Positions 17,573-25,861 of a DNA stretch of 64,000 nucleotides are shown here, one piece after another. Location of the stretch: the IMG/VR virus record IMGVR_UViG_3300013136_000003, positions 1 to 64,000 of that record; one strand, given 5' to 3'. Each line of letters begins with the position of its first letter. Within the stretch, counting starts at the first letter, position 1. The translations under genes and the position numbers were made by a program. The DNA comes from a virus. A model generated the notes under the pieces. The model did no database searches and had not been told where the DNA came from. It was given only the letters and a program-made list of their open reading frames with translations.

Positions 17573-17713
17573 GTGAAGCTTAATCAACAGTTTGATAACC
17601 TATACAAGCTGCCCTATTACGAGTACATGTACTACCTAAACTTACTAATAAAGGAATCTGGTACTGAGGTCAGCGAAAAATTAGAACTTGAAAGAGATGG
17701 TTCGGCCGAATAA
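17573..17713 (+). CDS. Small ORF: separate gene or +1-frame C-terminus of the hub protein
   Basis: 46 codons from GTG (VKLNQQFDNLYKLPYYEYMYYLNLL and a charged tail). The same frame is open upstream through the end of the hub gene, reading EINRILAVKLNQQ. At ATT TGA G a +1 slip would re-pair the P-site tRNA on TTT, as at the prfB site CTT TGA C. The LPYYEYMYYLNLLIKE segment resembles the C-terminal part of other hub proteins. A separate GTG-start gene or a one-base indel are the alternatives. Confidence 0.5.
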   Translation: MKLNQQFDNLYKLPYYEYMYYLNLLIKESGTEVSEKLELERDGSAE

Positions 17714-17726
17714 GCCGAACCTTTTT
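17699..17726 (+). terminator. Rho-independent terminator after the hub gene
   Basis: GGTTCGGC and GCCGAACC form a perfect 8-bp stem around CGAATAA, followed by TTTTT. The stop codon of the small ORF lies in the loop. Confidence 0.8.
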
Positions 17727-17734
17727 CTTTTGAA

Positions 17735-17742
17735 ATAAATAA
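17735..17742 (+). promoter_or_regulatory. Late-type promoter box ATAAATAA
   Basis: GAAATAAATAAC, 17 bases before the GTG start of the next gene and directly after the terminator. Confidence 0.55.
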
Positions 17743-17759
17743 CTAAAAGGAAAATTCAC

Positions 17760-19394
17760 GTGGACGAAGATAACCTTCTGCAAGAACCAGTTGACGAAAC
17801 GCCGGTCGATAATGACATAATGACGCCGAGTGAAATCGCAGACGCAGCGACTGAAAACAAGAGCGCCGAACCGGCTGATCTTCTGCCATCTGACGTGGCC
17901 AAGATTGCCGAAACCGCAGAAGTAAGCGAAGATGATCAAGTAAAAGTTGAATCAGCAGACTCGTCCACAAAGAGCGGAATCGATCAGGTAAAAACTACCT
18001 TAGAAAAGGAAGATGAACCTGCTCCTGTGATAAACGTTAACGTTGATGCTCCAGTAACGGTTTCGAAAGATGAATCAGCTGAACCTAGCACCGTAACAAA
18101 CGTAAACGTAACCAACATCTACCAAGCAGATAACCAAGAAAATAAATCTGCCGATCCAGAAAAGGACGCTGGCCTTACTCCTAGCGCTATTGCCGCAAGT
18201 CAGTCAAAACACGAAGAGGTTGACAAACAAATCGATCCGATAAGAGTTGAAGTGGATCCTACTGTCTCACAAACCGTAGTTGACCAAGTGTTGACCACCA
18301 AACAAAGGGTCGAAGAAACTGAATTGTCTACTGTTCTTAAAGAAAAAGAAGCCGAGATCAGAGCGAATGACGTGATCTTAGCTCAACTAGAAAAGGTTGA
18401 AAAAACGGTGGAGACAGTTTTAGAAAAGGACTCAGCTAATTTAACGCCAACTAACGTAGTCGAAAATCAGTCCAGTGTAACAGACCAGCCCAATCAATCA
18501 AGTACCGTTAGGATAGAGACGGTCGAACCGTCTAGCCAAACTCTGCAGGATTTACTAGTGTCAGTTGAACCTACTGTAGATTACGGGCAAATGAGTTCGT
18601 TGGAGGGACTTGACCAGTCCAATTTTGCTTACAAGGAACCAGCACTTCCTTCTACCGCGACGGAAGACCTGTTAAAGAGTTATCAAACGGAAACGGAGAT
18701 AATTAACCGGCTCTTTCAAGAAGATTTTTCAAAAACCCTAGAAGCAATAGAAAAAAATCAGGAGTCGATAGATTACTTTTCTCAGATCATTCCGCCTGAT
18801 ATTTCTGTTCCTATAAATCCAACAGCCATTAACCAGGAAACAAAGGTCGACCAATTGTACGATCTGTTATCGAAGGAAGCTGTTGGAACGGAAGAAAAAG
18901 AGGAAGAGCCTATTCTCAGAACCGACATGCAAAAGATTAGCTTGGCCGAATCTGCTCCTGAAAAAATAGAAGAGGAAGAGGACCTTAGCTGGCCAATTTC
19001 CAAGATGCAGATGGTGCCATTGACTGATGTTCGTGTGGAAAACAACGAGAAAAAAGTTAATCCTGGGTTAGCAAAGGAAATACTAACAACGCCGGAAATG
19101 AAGCAACTTAGAGATTTATCGGCCGTCCTGAATCAGGTTAGCTCTCAGCTAGAAGCGTTAAATGAAACGCAAGTTACCAACAACCAAAGTATTAGCACCA
19201 TTGCTAACTCAGTAAACACAGTAAATTCAGTAGAAGCACAAAAAATGATTCCAGGTGAATCCGAAAAGACAAGCTCAGTAAAAAAGGAAGAAGGTAAAAA
19301 GGCCGAACTCATCTCGGGATCGCTGAGCGAGTACTATTTACACGCAATATACGATGCCCTAGTTAGTTACGGTATAAAATTAAGAACGTACTAA
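17760..19394 (+). CDS. Large acidic, Ser/Val-rich protein, probable virion or assembly protein
   Basis: 544 residues from a GTG start placed by the promoter box. The first 300 residues are low-complexity and acidic, with recurring short phrases (SAEPADLLPSDVAKIAE, NKSADPEKDAGLTPSAIAAS, VTNVNVTN). The middle has Glu-rich helices, and the C-terminal 120 residues contain a coiled coil (LRDLSAVLNQVSSQLEALNETQ) and a conserved-looking end (GSLSEYYLHAIYDALVSYGI). Following the hub gene, it occupies the place of T4 gene 29 (tape measure/hub). The composition is atypical for that role, so the function is open. Confidence 0.65.
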   Translation: MDEDNLLQEPVDETPVDNDIMTPSEIADAATENKSAEPADLLPSDVAKIAETAEVSEDDQVKVESADSSTKSGIDQVKTTLEKEDEPAPVINVNVDAPVTVSKDESAEPSTVTNVNVTNIYQADNQENKSADPEKDAGLTPSAIAASQSKHEEVDKQIDPIRVEVDPTVSQTVVDQVLTTKQRVEETELSTVLKEKEAEIRANDVILAQLEKVEKTVETVLEKDSANLTPTNVVENQSSVTDQPNQSSTVRIETVEPSSQTLQDLLVSVEPTVDYGQMSSLEGLDQSNFAYKEPALPSTATEDLLKSYQTETEIINRLFQEDFSKTLEAIEKNQESIDYFSQIIPPDISVPINPTAINQETKVDQLYDLLSKEAVGTEEKEEEPILRTDMQKISLAESAPEKIEEEEDLSWPISKMQMVPLTDVRVENNEKKVNPGLAKEILTTPEMKQLRDLSAVLNQVSSQLEALNETQVTNNQSISTIANSVNTVNSVEAQKMIPGESEKTSSVKKEEGKKAELISGSLSEYYLHAIYDALVSYGIKLRTY

Positions 19395-19648
19395 TGAGTG
19401 CAACCGATCCTTACATTGAAGAAATCCGCAGTATCGTGAACCTGTATAAAGCGATAGAAGAACTAATGAACTCTCTGCTCGAAGAAGTCAACCTGCTCAA
19501 CTTAAAAAAGCAGGACATCGAGCTCAAACTAGCTCAGAATAAGGAAGATGAGCGAAACTTAATAGATAAAATAAAAAGAGAGACAGGCAAGGACCCTAAC
19601 CTTTACGAAATCTTACAGAGTATTAACAGTCAAACAACAAACGCATGA
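19394..19648 (+). CDS. Small coiled-coil protein
   Basis: 84 residues, ATG overlapping the preceding TAA by 1 base. Almost entirely helical: IRSIVNLYKAIEELMNSLLEEVNLL then KKQDIELKLAQNKEDERNLIDKI. Short coiled-coil proteins beside large assembly proteins often act as chaperones or partners. The next gene overlaps it by 4 bases. Confidence 0.7.
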   Translation: MSATDPYIEEIRSIVNLYKAIEELMNSLLEEVNLLNLKKQDIELKLAQNKEDERNLIDKIKRETGKDPNLYEILQSINSQTTNA

Positions 19649-20463
19649 AAACTCTACCGTGGTTTAACAAGTACTTCAAACTTATCGCGATAGGAGCGAT
19701 AATTGTCCTCGGCCTTCTTTTTGGATGGTCGATCAGCCGGAATAATGATCTGACTCGCGAGAACGCGAAACTAAAACAATCAGAATCAATCCTTTCGCAG
19801 AACCTAATAGCGGCAAATGACACCATGCAGTTCTGGAAGGATAAGTACGGAAATAGTCAGTCAGAAATAAAGATTCTAACTGGAACTCAGGAAATGCTAA
19901 AAAAGCAATACTCAGATCTTTACGGCAAGTACAGATCCATCCTTGGAAAAGACGCTAAGAACCAGGAAATGATAGCTTACCTGCAAACGCAGATTGTGTT
20001 GAAGGATTCTATCATCGCTGAGCTAAAAGCTAACGGCGGATCAGGTAGTTATATCATCAACGATTCAACGATAGCGATAGACGAGGGAAAGGTTTACGAC
20101 AATAACAATTACTACAGCGTAAAGGGGACAGTTGTTACCAGGATAGAAGAAAATAAGATCAAAGCCGGAACGATAAATTTGGCAACGACTGTTGGACTTG
20201 GAGTGGACTTTGCAATAAGCCGAGATAAGAAAACTGGTATTGCTAGCGTAACTTCAAAAACTGCTTTTCCGGCAAAAGTAACAATGTCTGGGATAACCCA
20301 GATGGAAAAAGAGTTGAACAAGAAACCTGCAGCCTACCTTGGCTTGGGCTTTGTCGTTGGATACGGGGCGACATTAGAACAGCAACCTCAGCTCAAACCG
20401 TACATCGGCGTAGCCGCATACATTTCGCCAAGGTGGCTAACCATTAAAATACGAAACAGATGA
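19645..20463 (+). CDS. Inner-membrane-anchored coiled-coil protein, spanin-like
   Basis: 272 residues with an N-in membrane helix (FKLIAIGAIIVLGLLFGWSI, about 11-30), a long periplasmic coiled coil (about 32-130), a Gly/Ser linker, and a C-terminal beta-rich domain (about 140-272) ending YIGVAAYISPRWLTIKI. The order resembles envelope-spanning lysis proteins (Rz-like) seen with many Gram-negative phages, here with an outer-membrane-like beta tail instead of a lipoprotein partner. Function is inferred from architecture only. Confidence 0.6.
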   Translation: MKTLPWFNKYFKLIAIGAIIVLGLLFGWSISRNNDLTRENAKLKQSESILSQNLIAANDTMQFWKDKYGNSQSEIKILTGTQEMLKKQYSDLYGKYRSILGKDAKNQEMIAYLQTQIVLKDSIIAELKANGGSGSYIINDSTIAIDEGKVYDNNNYYSVKGTVVTRIEENKIKAGTINLATTVGLGVDFAISRDKKTGIASVTSKTAFPAKVTMSGITQMEKELNKKPAAYLGLGFVVGYGATLEQQPQLKPYIGVAAYISPRWLTIKIRNR

Positions 20464-20464
20464 A

Positions 20465-22432
20465 ATGAATTCAAGCTTTGTAAGTCTTTCTAGCTATTGC
20501 CTCTTAGAGTTCAGAGCTACACCGCTCAACGACCTAACACCTCCGATGCTAAGCACGGAGTACTATTTTGTTGACAATAAAAACGTTGACACTTACCAGA
20601 TCTACAATAGTGATGGAGACTCTAGCTTAACTCACAATTCACGAAATCTCAGCGTAGTTTCGGTCGGAGGGTCAAAAGTGATTTACGTTGACACGACCCT
20701 CGTTCCGATTTACACCCAGTACGATCCGAACATTACAGAAACGGCATTGAGCGCATCCCTCAGCCAAAATTTGGTGATGGACACTCTACGATTTCATTTC
20801 GCTTCAGGTTTTAACTTTACTGAAGTTGAGAATTTGGTGGTCGGAGCAAGGTACAAGATGAATAATTTGAAACAGGTGCAGATAGCAACGATACTGTTGG
20901 ATGCTGCTACTGCTTTGGAAATATTCACTTACAACAATCACCCGCTATTCATAGCTAACACCATATACGATAAGTACATTGACGTTAAGGTGCCAGCTGC
21001 TCCGTGGATCGATAAGGACTTCGATGAATTCGGTAGTGCTTCGTTTGAGTACGCGATAACAGGAGGAGTTGGATTCATAAAGAATGCGCCGATCACCGTT
21101 TTTCTAGCAGAAGCAAACTGGGAAGAATACAATGCGCCTAACGACATAACTTACGACAGGTACAAGCTGATAAATTACTTCGAGGGTGCGGTCGCTCAAG
21201 TAAACGAATTCGATGCACTAGGTTGCATTATTGAGGAAGCTACTGACGGTGACTACATAAAATTTCACGCCACTTGGGGTGGAGGATTTCCGGATTCTCT
21301 TATCGCTACGTTGAACGATCGTGGACCGAATAACAACTGGATTTTTTCTCACCAACTTCAAGTTTACGAACAGATAGGTTCTGACCTTTATCCAACCGGT
21401 AACGCGATAATTTACCAAGAAGACCGGTTTGACGAGGTTCTAACCTACCGCCCCATCCTAAAAGAAGCAGGATACGCTGTTTCTATGTCAATAGATTACA
21501 CTCTTCGCTTGATAAACACCCTTACTGGTGACCAGGTCATCAAAACAGCAGCAGTAAGCGTCATAAACCCTAACAAGTACGGAAAGACTTTGGCCAAGAT
21601 CAACTTGCCGGAAGGTCCACAGTCCATGAAGGTCTACAACAAGGTAGTTCAGAAAAACTTCGAACTATCCAATTTATTTGCTCCTAAGTCAACCAGAGAA
21701 ATCGTAATTCCAGTTCCGCCAATTCCAATAATCGAAACAAAAACGGAACGAGTGACGGTTAAGGAATACGTTCCTATCAAGCAGATGGACATAATGATGG
21801 GCCAAGCTAACGCGTTGAACAGCATAAAGGACGAAGTAGATCAAGTAGTTTACGGTCAGGGTCGTTTAGTCCTGCCTATTGACCCAGTTGATAATTTCAT
21901 CAAATTTACGGCTTACCAAGCTAACCCAACAGATACGACTAACCAAAAACGAATCGACTTAAACAACAATTCGATGTTTAAGTTGAACTTCGGTCAAACT
22001 GGTAAATTCGTTTACGAGAATGTCGCTGATAACACTCTGGCTAGTCCAAGCAGAGGAGAATTTGTTTTTCGGATCCCTAAAGATCAAGCATTGCAGATAT
22101 TGGGCATGCAAGACAATCAATTCTTCATCACATTAGTTTCAAAAACGGATGGAACAGAAACTCTGTTCTACACTGGAACCTGGGTTTCTTCTGTTAATTA
22201 CGCAAGTCTCCTAGCTCAGAAAAAGGACGAGGCTTCTGCTCTTACTAAGGACAAAAAGATAGCTGAACTTCGTCAGCAAGTGACAAAAATCACAGAGGAA
22301 AAGGAAAAGATTCAGCAAAAAGTCGAAATCGAAGGACCAGCTAAGAAAACAATTCAACCCCAGATCCCAAAGAACGTGAACGTCGCGGCGGCTAAGCCAA
22401 TACCCGAATCGCAACAAACAATGAAAGACTAA
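20465..22432 (+). CDS. Large virion-like protein with C-terminal coiled coil
   Basis: 655 residues. The first 400 are beta-rich with many Asn, Tyr and Asp, like phage neck, fibre or baseplate proteins. A Pro-rich linker (VIPVPPIPIIETKTERVTVKEYVP) leads to a second beta domain, then a coiled coil (KDKKIAELRQQVTKITEEKEKI) and a basic tail. It begins 1 base after the spanin-like gene and is followed by two late-type boxes. No family recognised; a virion role is likely from context. Confidence 0.6.
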   Translation: MNSSFVSLSSYCLLEFRATPLNDLTPPMLSTEYYFVDNKNVDTYQIYNSDGDSSLTHNSRNLSVVSVGGSKVIYVDTTLVPIYTQYDPNITETALSASLSQNLVMDTLRFHFASGFNFTEVENLVVGARYKMNNLKQVQIATILLDAATALEIFTYNNHPLFIANTIYDKYIDVKVPAAPWIDKDFDEFGSASFEYAITGGVGFIKNAPITVFLAEANWEEYNAPNDITYDRYKLINYFEGAVAQVNEFDALGCIIEEATDGDYIKFHATWGGGFPDSLIATLNDRGPNNNWIFSHQLQVYEQIGSDLYPTGNAIIYQEDRFDEVLTYRPILKEAGYAVSMSIDYTLRLINTLTGDQVIKTAAVSVINPNKYGKTLAKINLPEGPQSMKVYNKVVQKNFELSNLFAPKSTREIVIPVPPIPIIETKTERVTVKEYVPIKQMDIMMGQANALNSIKDEVDQVVYGQGRLVLPIDPVDNFIKFTAYQANPTDTTNQKRIDLNNNSMFKLNFGQTGKFVYENVADNTLASPSRGEFVFRIPKDQALQILGMQDNQFFITLVSKTDGTETLFYTGTWVSSVNYASLLAQKKDEASALTKDKKIAELRQQVTKITEEKEKIQQKVEIEGPAKKTIQPQIPKNVNVAAAKPIPESQQTMKD

Positions 22433-22435
22433 GGG

Positions 22436-22443
22436 ATAAATAA
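22436..22443 (+). promoter_or_regulatory. Late-type promoter box, distal copy
   Basis: GGATAAATAAAT just after the preceding stop, 31 bases upstream of a second copy; the two form a tandem pair before one gene. Confidence 0.45.
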
Positions 22444-22466
22444 ATCCAGCGCGACCAAGCAGGTTG

Positions 22467-22474
22467 ATAAATAA
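22467..22474 (+). promoter_or_regulatory. Late-type promoter box, proximal copy
   Basis: TGATAAATAAAA, 19 bases before ATG 22494. Its position rules out the longer TTG-start reading at 22464. Confidence 0.55.
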
Positions 22475-22493
22475 AAAAAAGATAGCTAATTGC

Positions 22494-24032
22494 ATGAACG
22501 GCCTAATACACGAACTAACAACAGAACTGAGAAACGATCCAAAATTTAAGGATAGTGCAGTCGTTCGAGTTGTTTTGGAATCGATAAACAATTCAACTCT
22601 CTTAGGAGTACCGACCGACCAGATCCTGGAAACTGCTCTTACCAACTTGGAAGAGCTGGCAACGGCAACTGTGAATGAAGATCTGAAAGAAGTTGTTGCA
22701 AAGTTCAGGAAGATGGCCGAAAAGCCAACTCAACGCTTAAAAAACATGGCTAAAGAAGCTGGCATATCTATGAAGCTCACAGCTTTAAAGGAATCTGCCA
22801 TCGCTAAGGACCCTGTTTTTGCAAACACACTAGCTCACATCGAAAAAATAGTGGAAGTAGTTCCTGAATTTAGGACGCTTGGCATGGTTTATGAATCGTT
22901 GAACAAATTTTCGTACGATCCAGAAGTTGCCAAAGTTCTGGAAAGCTTGACAGAGTATGTCAATGCAAACAGGTCGAAGCTTGAAATCATGAACGCTATC
23001 TTTGAAATGAGGCAGACCAGCTCGATAATCTACGGCGAAGCTATCACGATCCTAGAAGACTGCTTGCTTGCTGAAACTCTAAGTTCCGATTCGATAAAGA
23101 TGAAGATGCACGGAAAGGTCGAAATGCCTATTGTTAACCGCTTGGTGAACACTTTGAGCATGGTAGAAGCTAAGACTGAAGGAAAATTCAACATCGGGTT
23201 GGGCAACGGCGATGCTAAAGTATTTTCAGTCATCGCGCCGTTCCATAAGATCTCAGAATCGGCTGCTGTAGTATTGCTTGATAACGGTTTCGTGAAACTA
23301 TCCGAAGACGAAGATCCTGTCGCTATGACAGTTGAAGAAGCTCAGACTTACCCAGAATTCTTTGAAGTCTGCGAAGCTTACGCAACTTTAAACTTCGCTC
23401 CACGTGAAAACGAAGTTTTCACCAGGGGCCGTCACCTCGAAATATCCTTTGCCATCAACGAATCCGGAAACCTCCAACTGAAACTCAACGGAAAAGTGGT
23501 TGATGATCTAACGAAGGTTGACCTTACTCAAACTTTCATGATGGAACAGGTCGAGGCTAGAGCAAAACTAGTGAAACTGTTCAATCACCTGGACGCTATC
23601 GTAAACTTGGAATTCGCAAAACGCCTCATAAACGAAAGGCTCGGTGCAGATTCGTACGTTTTCACTATCGGTGAAACTCAGTACGTTTTCGAACGTCTGG
23701 GAAACACTAGAGTCATAAAGAAAATGCAAGGTTTAGCTTTCCACAATTACGTGATGGAAAATTTCCACTACGACGTTAGCGAACTCTATTCGATCCAACT
23801 AACAGAAAGAGAAGACCGGGTAAAGAGAATCGACGAGGAAAAGAGCAAAATCGACAGAGACCTTGAAAAGTTGGAAAAATCGGTCGACCAACTCACAGAA
23901 GCTCTCGGAGACAATTCTCTCACGAACGAGTACAGAACTCAGCTCGCAGATCTTAAAGAGTCCATTCAGAAAAACATTGTGGCTCTAAAGAACCATTACA
24001 TCGAGCTTGACCAGAGCAAAAAAAAAGCCTAA
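22494..24032 (+). CDS. Large helical protein, probable virion or head-assembly component
   Basis: 512 residues from ATG 22494, chosen because the promoter box overlaps the longer TTG reading. Mostly helical in the first 220 residues; a central mixed domain (GKFNIGLGNGDAKVFSVIAPFHKISES) and a C-terminal coiled coil (REDRVKRIDEEKSKIDRDLEKLEKSVDQL) ending in a run of lysines coded by nine A bases. A -1 shift in that A run would add 98 codons of clearly coding sequence (next entry). No family recognised. Confidence 0.75.
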   Translation: MNGLIHELTTELRNDPKFKDSAVVRVVLESINNSTLLGVPTDQILETALTNLEELATATVNEDLKEVVAKFRKMAEKPTQRLKNMAKEAGISMKLTALKESAIAKDPVFANTLAHIEKIVEVVPEFRTLGMVYESLNKFSYDPEVAKVLESLTEYVNANRSKLEIMNAIFEMRQTSSIIYGEAITILEDCLLAETLSSDSIKMKMHGKVEMPIVNRLVNTLSMVEAKTEGKFNIGLGNGDAKVFSVIAPFHKISESAAVVLLDNGFVKLSEDEDPVAMTVEEAQTYPEFFEVCEAYATLNFAPRENEVFTRGRHLEISFAINESGNLQLKLNGKVVDDLTKVDLTQTFMMEQVEARAKLVKLFNHLDAIVNLEFAKRLINERLGADSYVFTIGETQYVFERLGNTRVIKKMQGLAFHNYVMENFHYDVSELYSIQLTEREDRVKRIDEEKSKIDRDLEKLEKSVDQLTEALGDNSLTNEYRTQLADLKESIQKNIVALKNHYIELDQSKKKA

Positions 24033-24322
24033 ATGAAGCAGAGGACATAACTCTGGTTAATCCTCGAACTTCAAAGTACGGCGCCGGTCAAAAGGTCGTC
24101 CTAAAAGACGACAAATCTGCTACCATTCTCGGAGTTGATCCAATCAACAACATTTACCAGCTAATGACTTTAGACAATAAGTCGATTAGCGTGAAGGGCA
24201 CCGAGATAAAGAAGTTGGAAAAGCCAAAGAACCAAGATTACCAACCATCTGGAATAGATCCGGAAGATCAAACTCAACTTAACATCAAGGATACGCCGTT
24301 CGACTTAGACCCAGAAAAGTAA
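24026..24322 (+). CDS. Coding extension in the -1 frame, no usable start codon
   Basis: 98 codons (SLNEAEDITLVNPRTSKYGAG to LDLDPEK-type acidic end, then TAA) open in the -1 frame right behind the A9 run that ends the preceding gene. Codon choice matches the neighbours, and there is a KOW/SH3-like stretch (GQKVVLKDDKSATILGV). Its only internal ATG is mid-domain. It should therefore be made as a fusion by slippage on A9 (total about 609 residues), or the A9 run is miscounted in the assembly. Confidence 0.65.
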   Translation, partial: SLNEAEDITLVNPRTSKYGAGQKVVLKDDKSATILGVDPINNIYQLMTLDNKSISVKGTEIKKLEKPKNQDYQPSGIDPEDQTQLNIKDTPFDLDPEK

Positions 24323-24352
24323 ACGTTGGTAAGTTAGTTCAAAAATAGGCTA

Positions 24353-24757
24353 ATGAGCCCATACCAACTCTTACAAGAAATCTACTATCACAATCCTTGG
24401 AAATCAATGGTCTGCTGCATTCTCCTTAACCGGACGAAGCGCGCGCAGGTAGATAGAGTGCGTGAAGAGCTTTTTAGAACGTACGGTGATGCTCTTGATA
24501 TGGCTGACGCTGACGCTGACCCTTTGGCCAAAATACTTCAGCCGCTTGGTTTTCAAAACAGACGAGCAAACACGCTCATCAAGTTCAGCGAGGACTGGGT
24601 TAGTAAGGATTGGACAGATCCCAAGGAACTTCACGGAATCGGTCAGTACGCGGCAGACTCGTACTATATTTTTTACAATAGCAAGCTTGACATAAATCCA
24701 AACGACGGGGTTTTAGTAAAATATCTAGAGTGGAAAAAAACCAACCTAAACGAATAA
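24353..24757 (+). CDS. HhH-GPD DNA glycosylase, MBD4-like
   Basis: 134 residues that match the catalytic domain of MBD4, which removes thymine or uracil mispaired with guanine. Shared features are ILLNRT, the LQPLGFQNRRANTLIKFSEDW helix, the helix-hairpin-helix ELHGIGQYAADSYYIF (92-107) and the catalytic region INPNDGVLVKYLEWK, where Asp118 sits at the place of the MBD4 catalytic aspartate. There is no iron-sulphur cluster and no extra domain. It precedes a BGT-like glycosyltransferase by 5 bases. Substrate specificity cannot be read from sequence. Confidence 0.85.
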   Translation: MSPYQLLQEIYYHNPWKSMVCCILLNRTKRAQVDRVREELFRTYGDALDMADADADPLAKILQPLGFQNRRANTLIKFSEDWVSKDWTDPKELHGIGQYAADSYYIFYNSKLDINPNDGVLVKYLEWKKTNLNE

Positions 24758-24762
24758 AGAAC

Positions 24763-25818
24763 ATGAAAACATTGTACGCATACTTCGGCGAATTTGGAAT
24801 CTTCGATCAGAACATTCCAGGTCATTCCTTTTACCAGATCGGCTTGTTATCTTCAATCGCCGAAACGTACGACATCAAAAAGTTCGATGTTTACAATTAT
24901 TTGGACGGAGATACAGTTGAACCTAACCTTGGGCCAAAATACCCAGACGGAAAAATAGGAGAACTAATGCAGTCCGTAACCGACCAGCTTGTCGATTCGT
25001 ACAGAATACCATTGAACCACGTTATGAAGAACATAGCAAACGGAAAAGTGTACGATTACATCATCCTAAAAGCAAGGTTTAGAAACTTATCAACTCTTGC
25101 AAAAAAGATGGAAGATGCGAAACGGTTTGAGCTGATAATACAGTATGCGTTATCGACTGGGCATAAGCCTGAAAACATAATAGTTCTCGATACAGACCTG
25201 TCAATGAGTCCAGGCGTGTCAAAACGACTAACTGATCTTAAGATTCAGGTGCTAGTTCCGTCAATTAATTTTCCAGGAATAGGCAGAGCTTTTTTGAAAG
25301 AGTGTTTGCAGATTCACAGAGAACGTTCGGTAAAAAAAGAACAATCTATCGTTTATCACGGAAACATTGATTTTTCCAACTACAAGGAAGGCCATTCAAA
25401 GAATCCTATCGTTCATGAGATAATCGGAGCGGTGAATCACGAGTTCATGTTCGATCAGTCAGTGTTTCACATGTTCCTGTGTGCAAAAGATACCCAAGAA
25501 CTCGTGGCTACCTTGACTGATATGCCAAGAGTTACGCTGGTTCCACGAAACGATAGAGCCTCCATCTGGAAGCACCTCAGTGAATCAATAGTTTCATTGA
25601 CCGTTAGCAAGGATCTCTACTTGGAGCGCGGGTTCATTCCTGCAAGAGTTTATGAAGCGATCATTGCTGGTACAATCCCAGTTTCTTACAAAGCGGGTCA
25701 ACACCCAGCTATGACATTTGAAACCAGTTCACAGTTTTACGAAATTTGCAAGTTCTTAGCTGAGTGTTCACCGGTTGATTACTACAAGATCCTGGAAACT
25801 ATCGCGAAAAAACTTTAA
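24763..25818 (+). CDS. Glycosyltransferase, weakly like T4 DNA beta-glucosyltransferase
   Basis: 351 residues from ATG 24763 (a GTG reading 33 bases upstream overlaps the glycosylase). The N-terminal half starts MKTLYAYFGEFGIFDQNIPGH; the C-terminal half has IVYHGNIDFSNY and IPARVYEAIIAGTIPVSYK, which align by eye with the 'VIYGGSF' and 'LRVWETMASDAVMLI' parts of T4 BGT, where UDP-glucose is bound. A GT-B fold transferase is well supported. A DNA-modifying role is only a hypothesis, based on that likeness and on the neighbouring DNA glycosylase. Confidence 0.6.
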   Translation: MKTLYAYFGEFGIFDQNIPGHSFYQIGLLSSIAETYDIKKFDVYNYLDGDTVEPNLGPKYPDGKIGELMQSVTDQLVDSYRIPLNHVMKNIANGKVYDYIILKARFRNLSTLAKKMEDAKRFELIIQYALSTGHKPENIIVLDTDLSMSPGVSKRLTDLKIQVLVPSINFPGIGRAFLKECLQIHRERSVKKEQSIVYHGNIDFSNYKEGHSKNPIVHEIIGAVNHEFMFDQSVFHMFLCAKDTQELVATLTDMPRVTLVPRNDRASIWKHLSESIVSLTVSKDLYLERGFIPARVYEAIIAGTIPVSYKAGQHPAMTFETSSQFYEICKFLAECSPVDYYKILETIAKKL

Positions 25819-25833
25819 ACCCAGGCTGCGCCT

Positions 25834-25841
25834 ATAAATAA
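25834..25841 (+). promoter_or_regulatory. Late-type promoter, exact T4 TATAAATA
   Basis: CCTATAAATAATAC contains the full T4 late box TATAAATA plus the AA of the local consensus, 20 bases before ATG. Confidence 0.65.
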
Positions 25842-25861
25842 TACAAATGACCCATTAGTAA

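Noticed and set aside
17760-19394. Calling the acidic 544-residue protein the tape measure (gp29)
   Set aside because: Position fits, but the acidic low-complexity first half and lack of long helices do not match usual tape-measure proteins.
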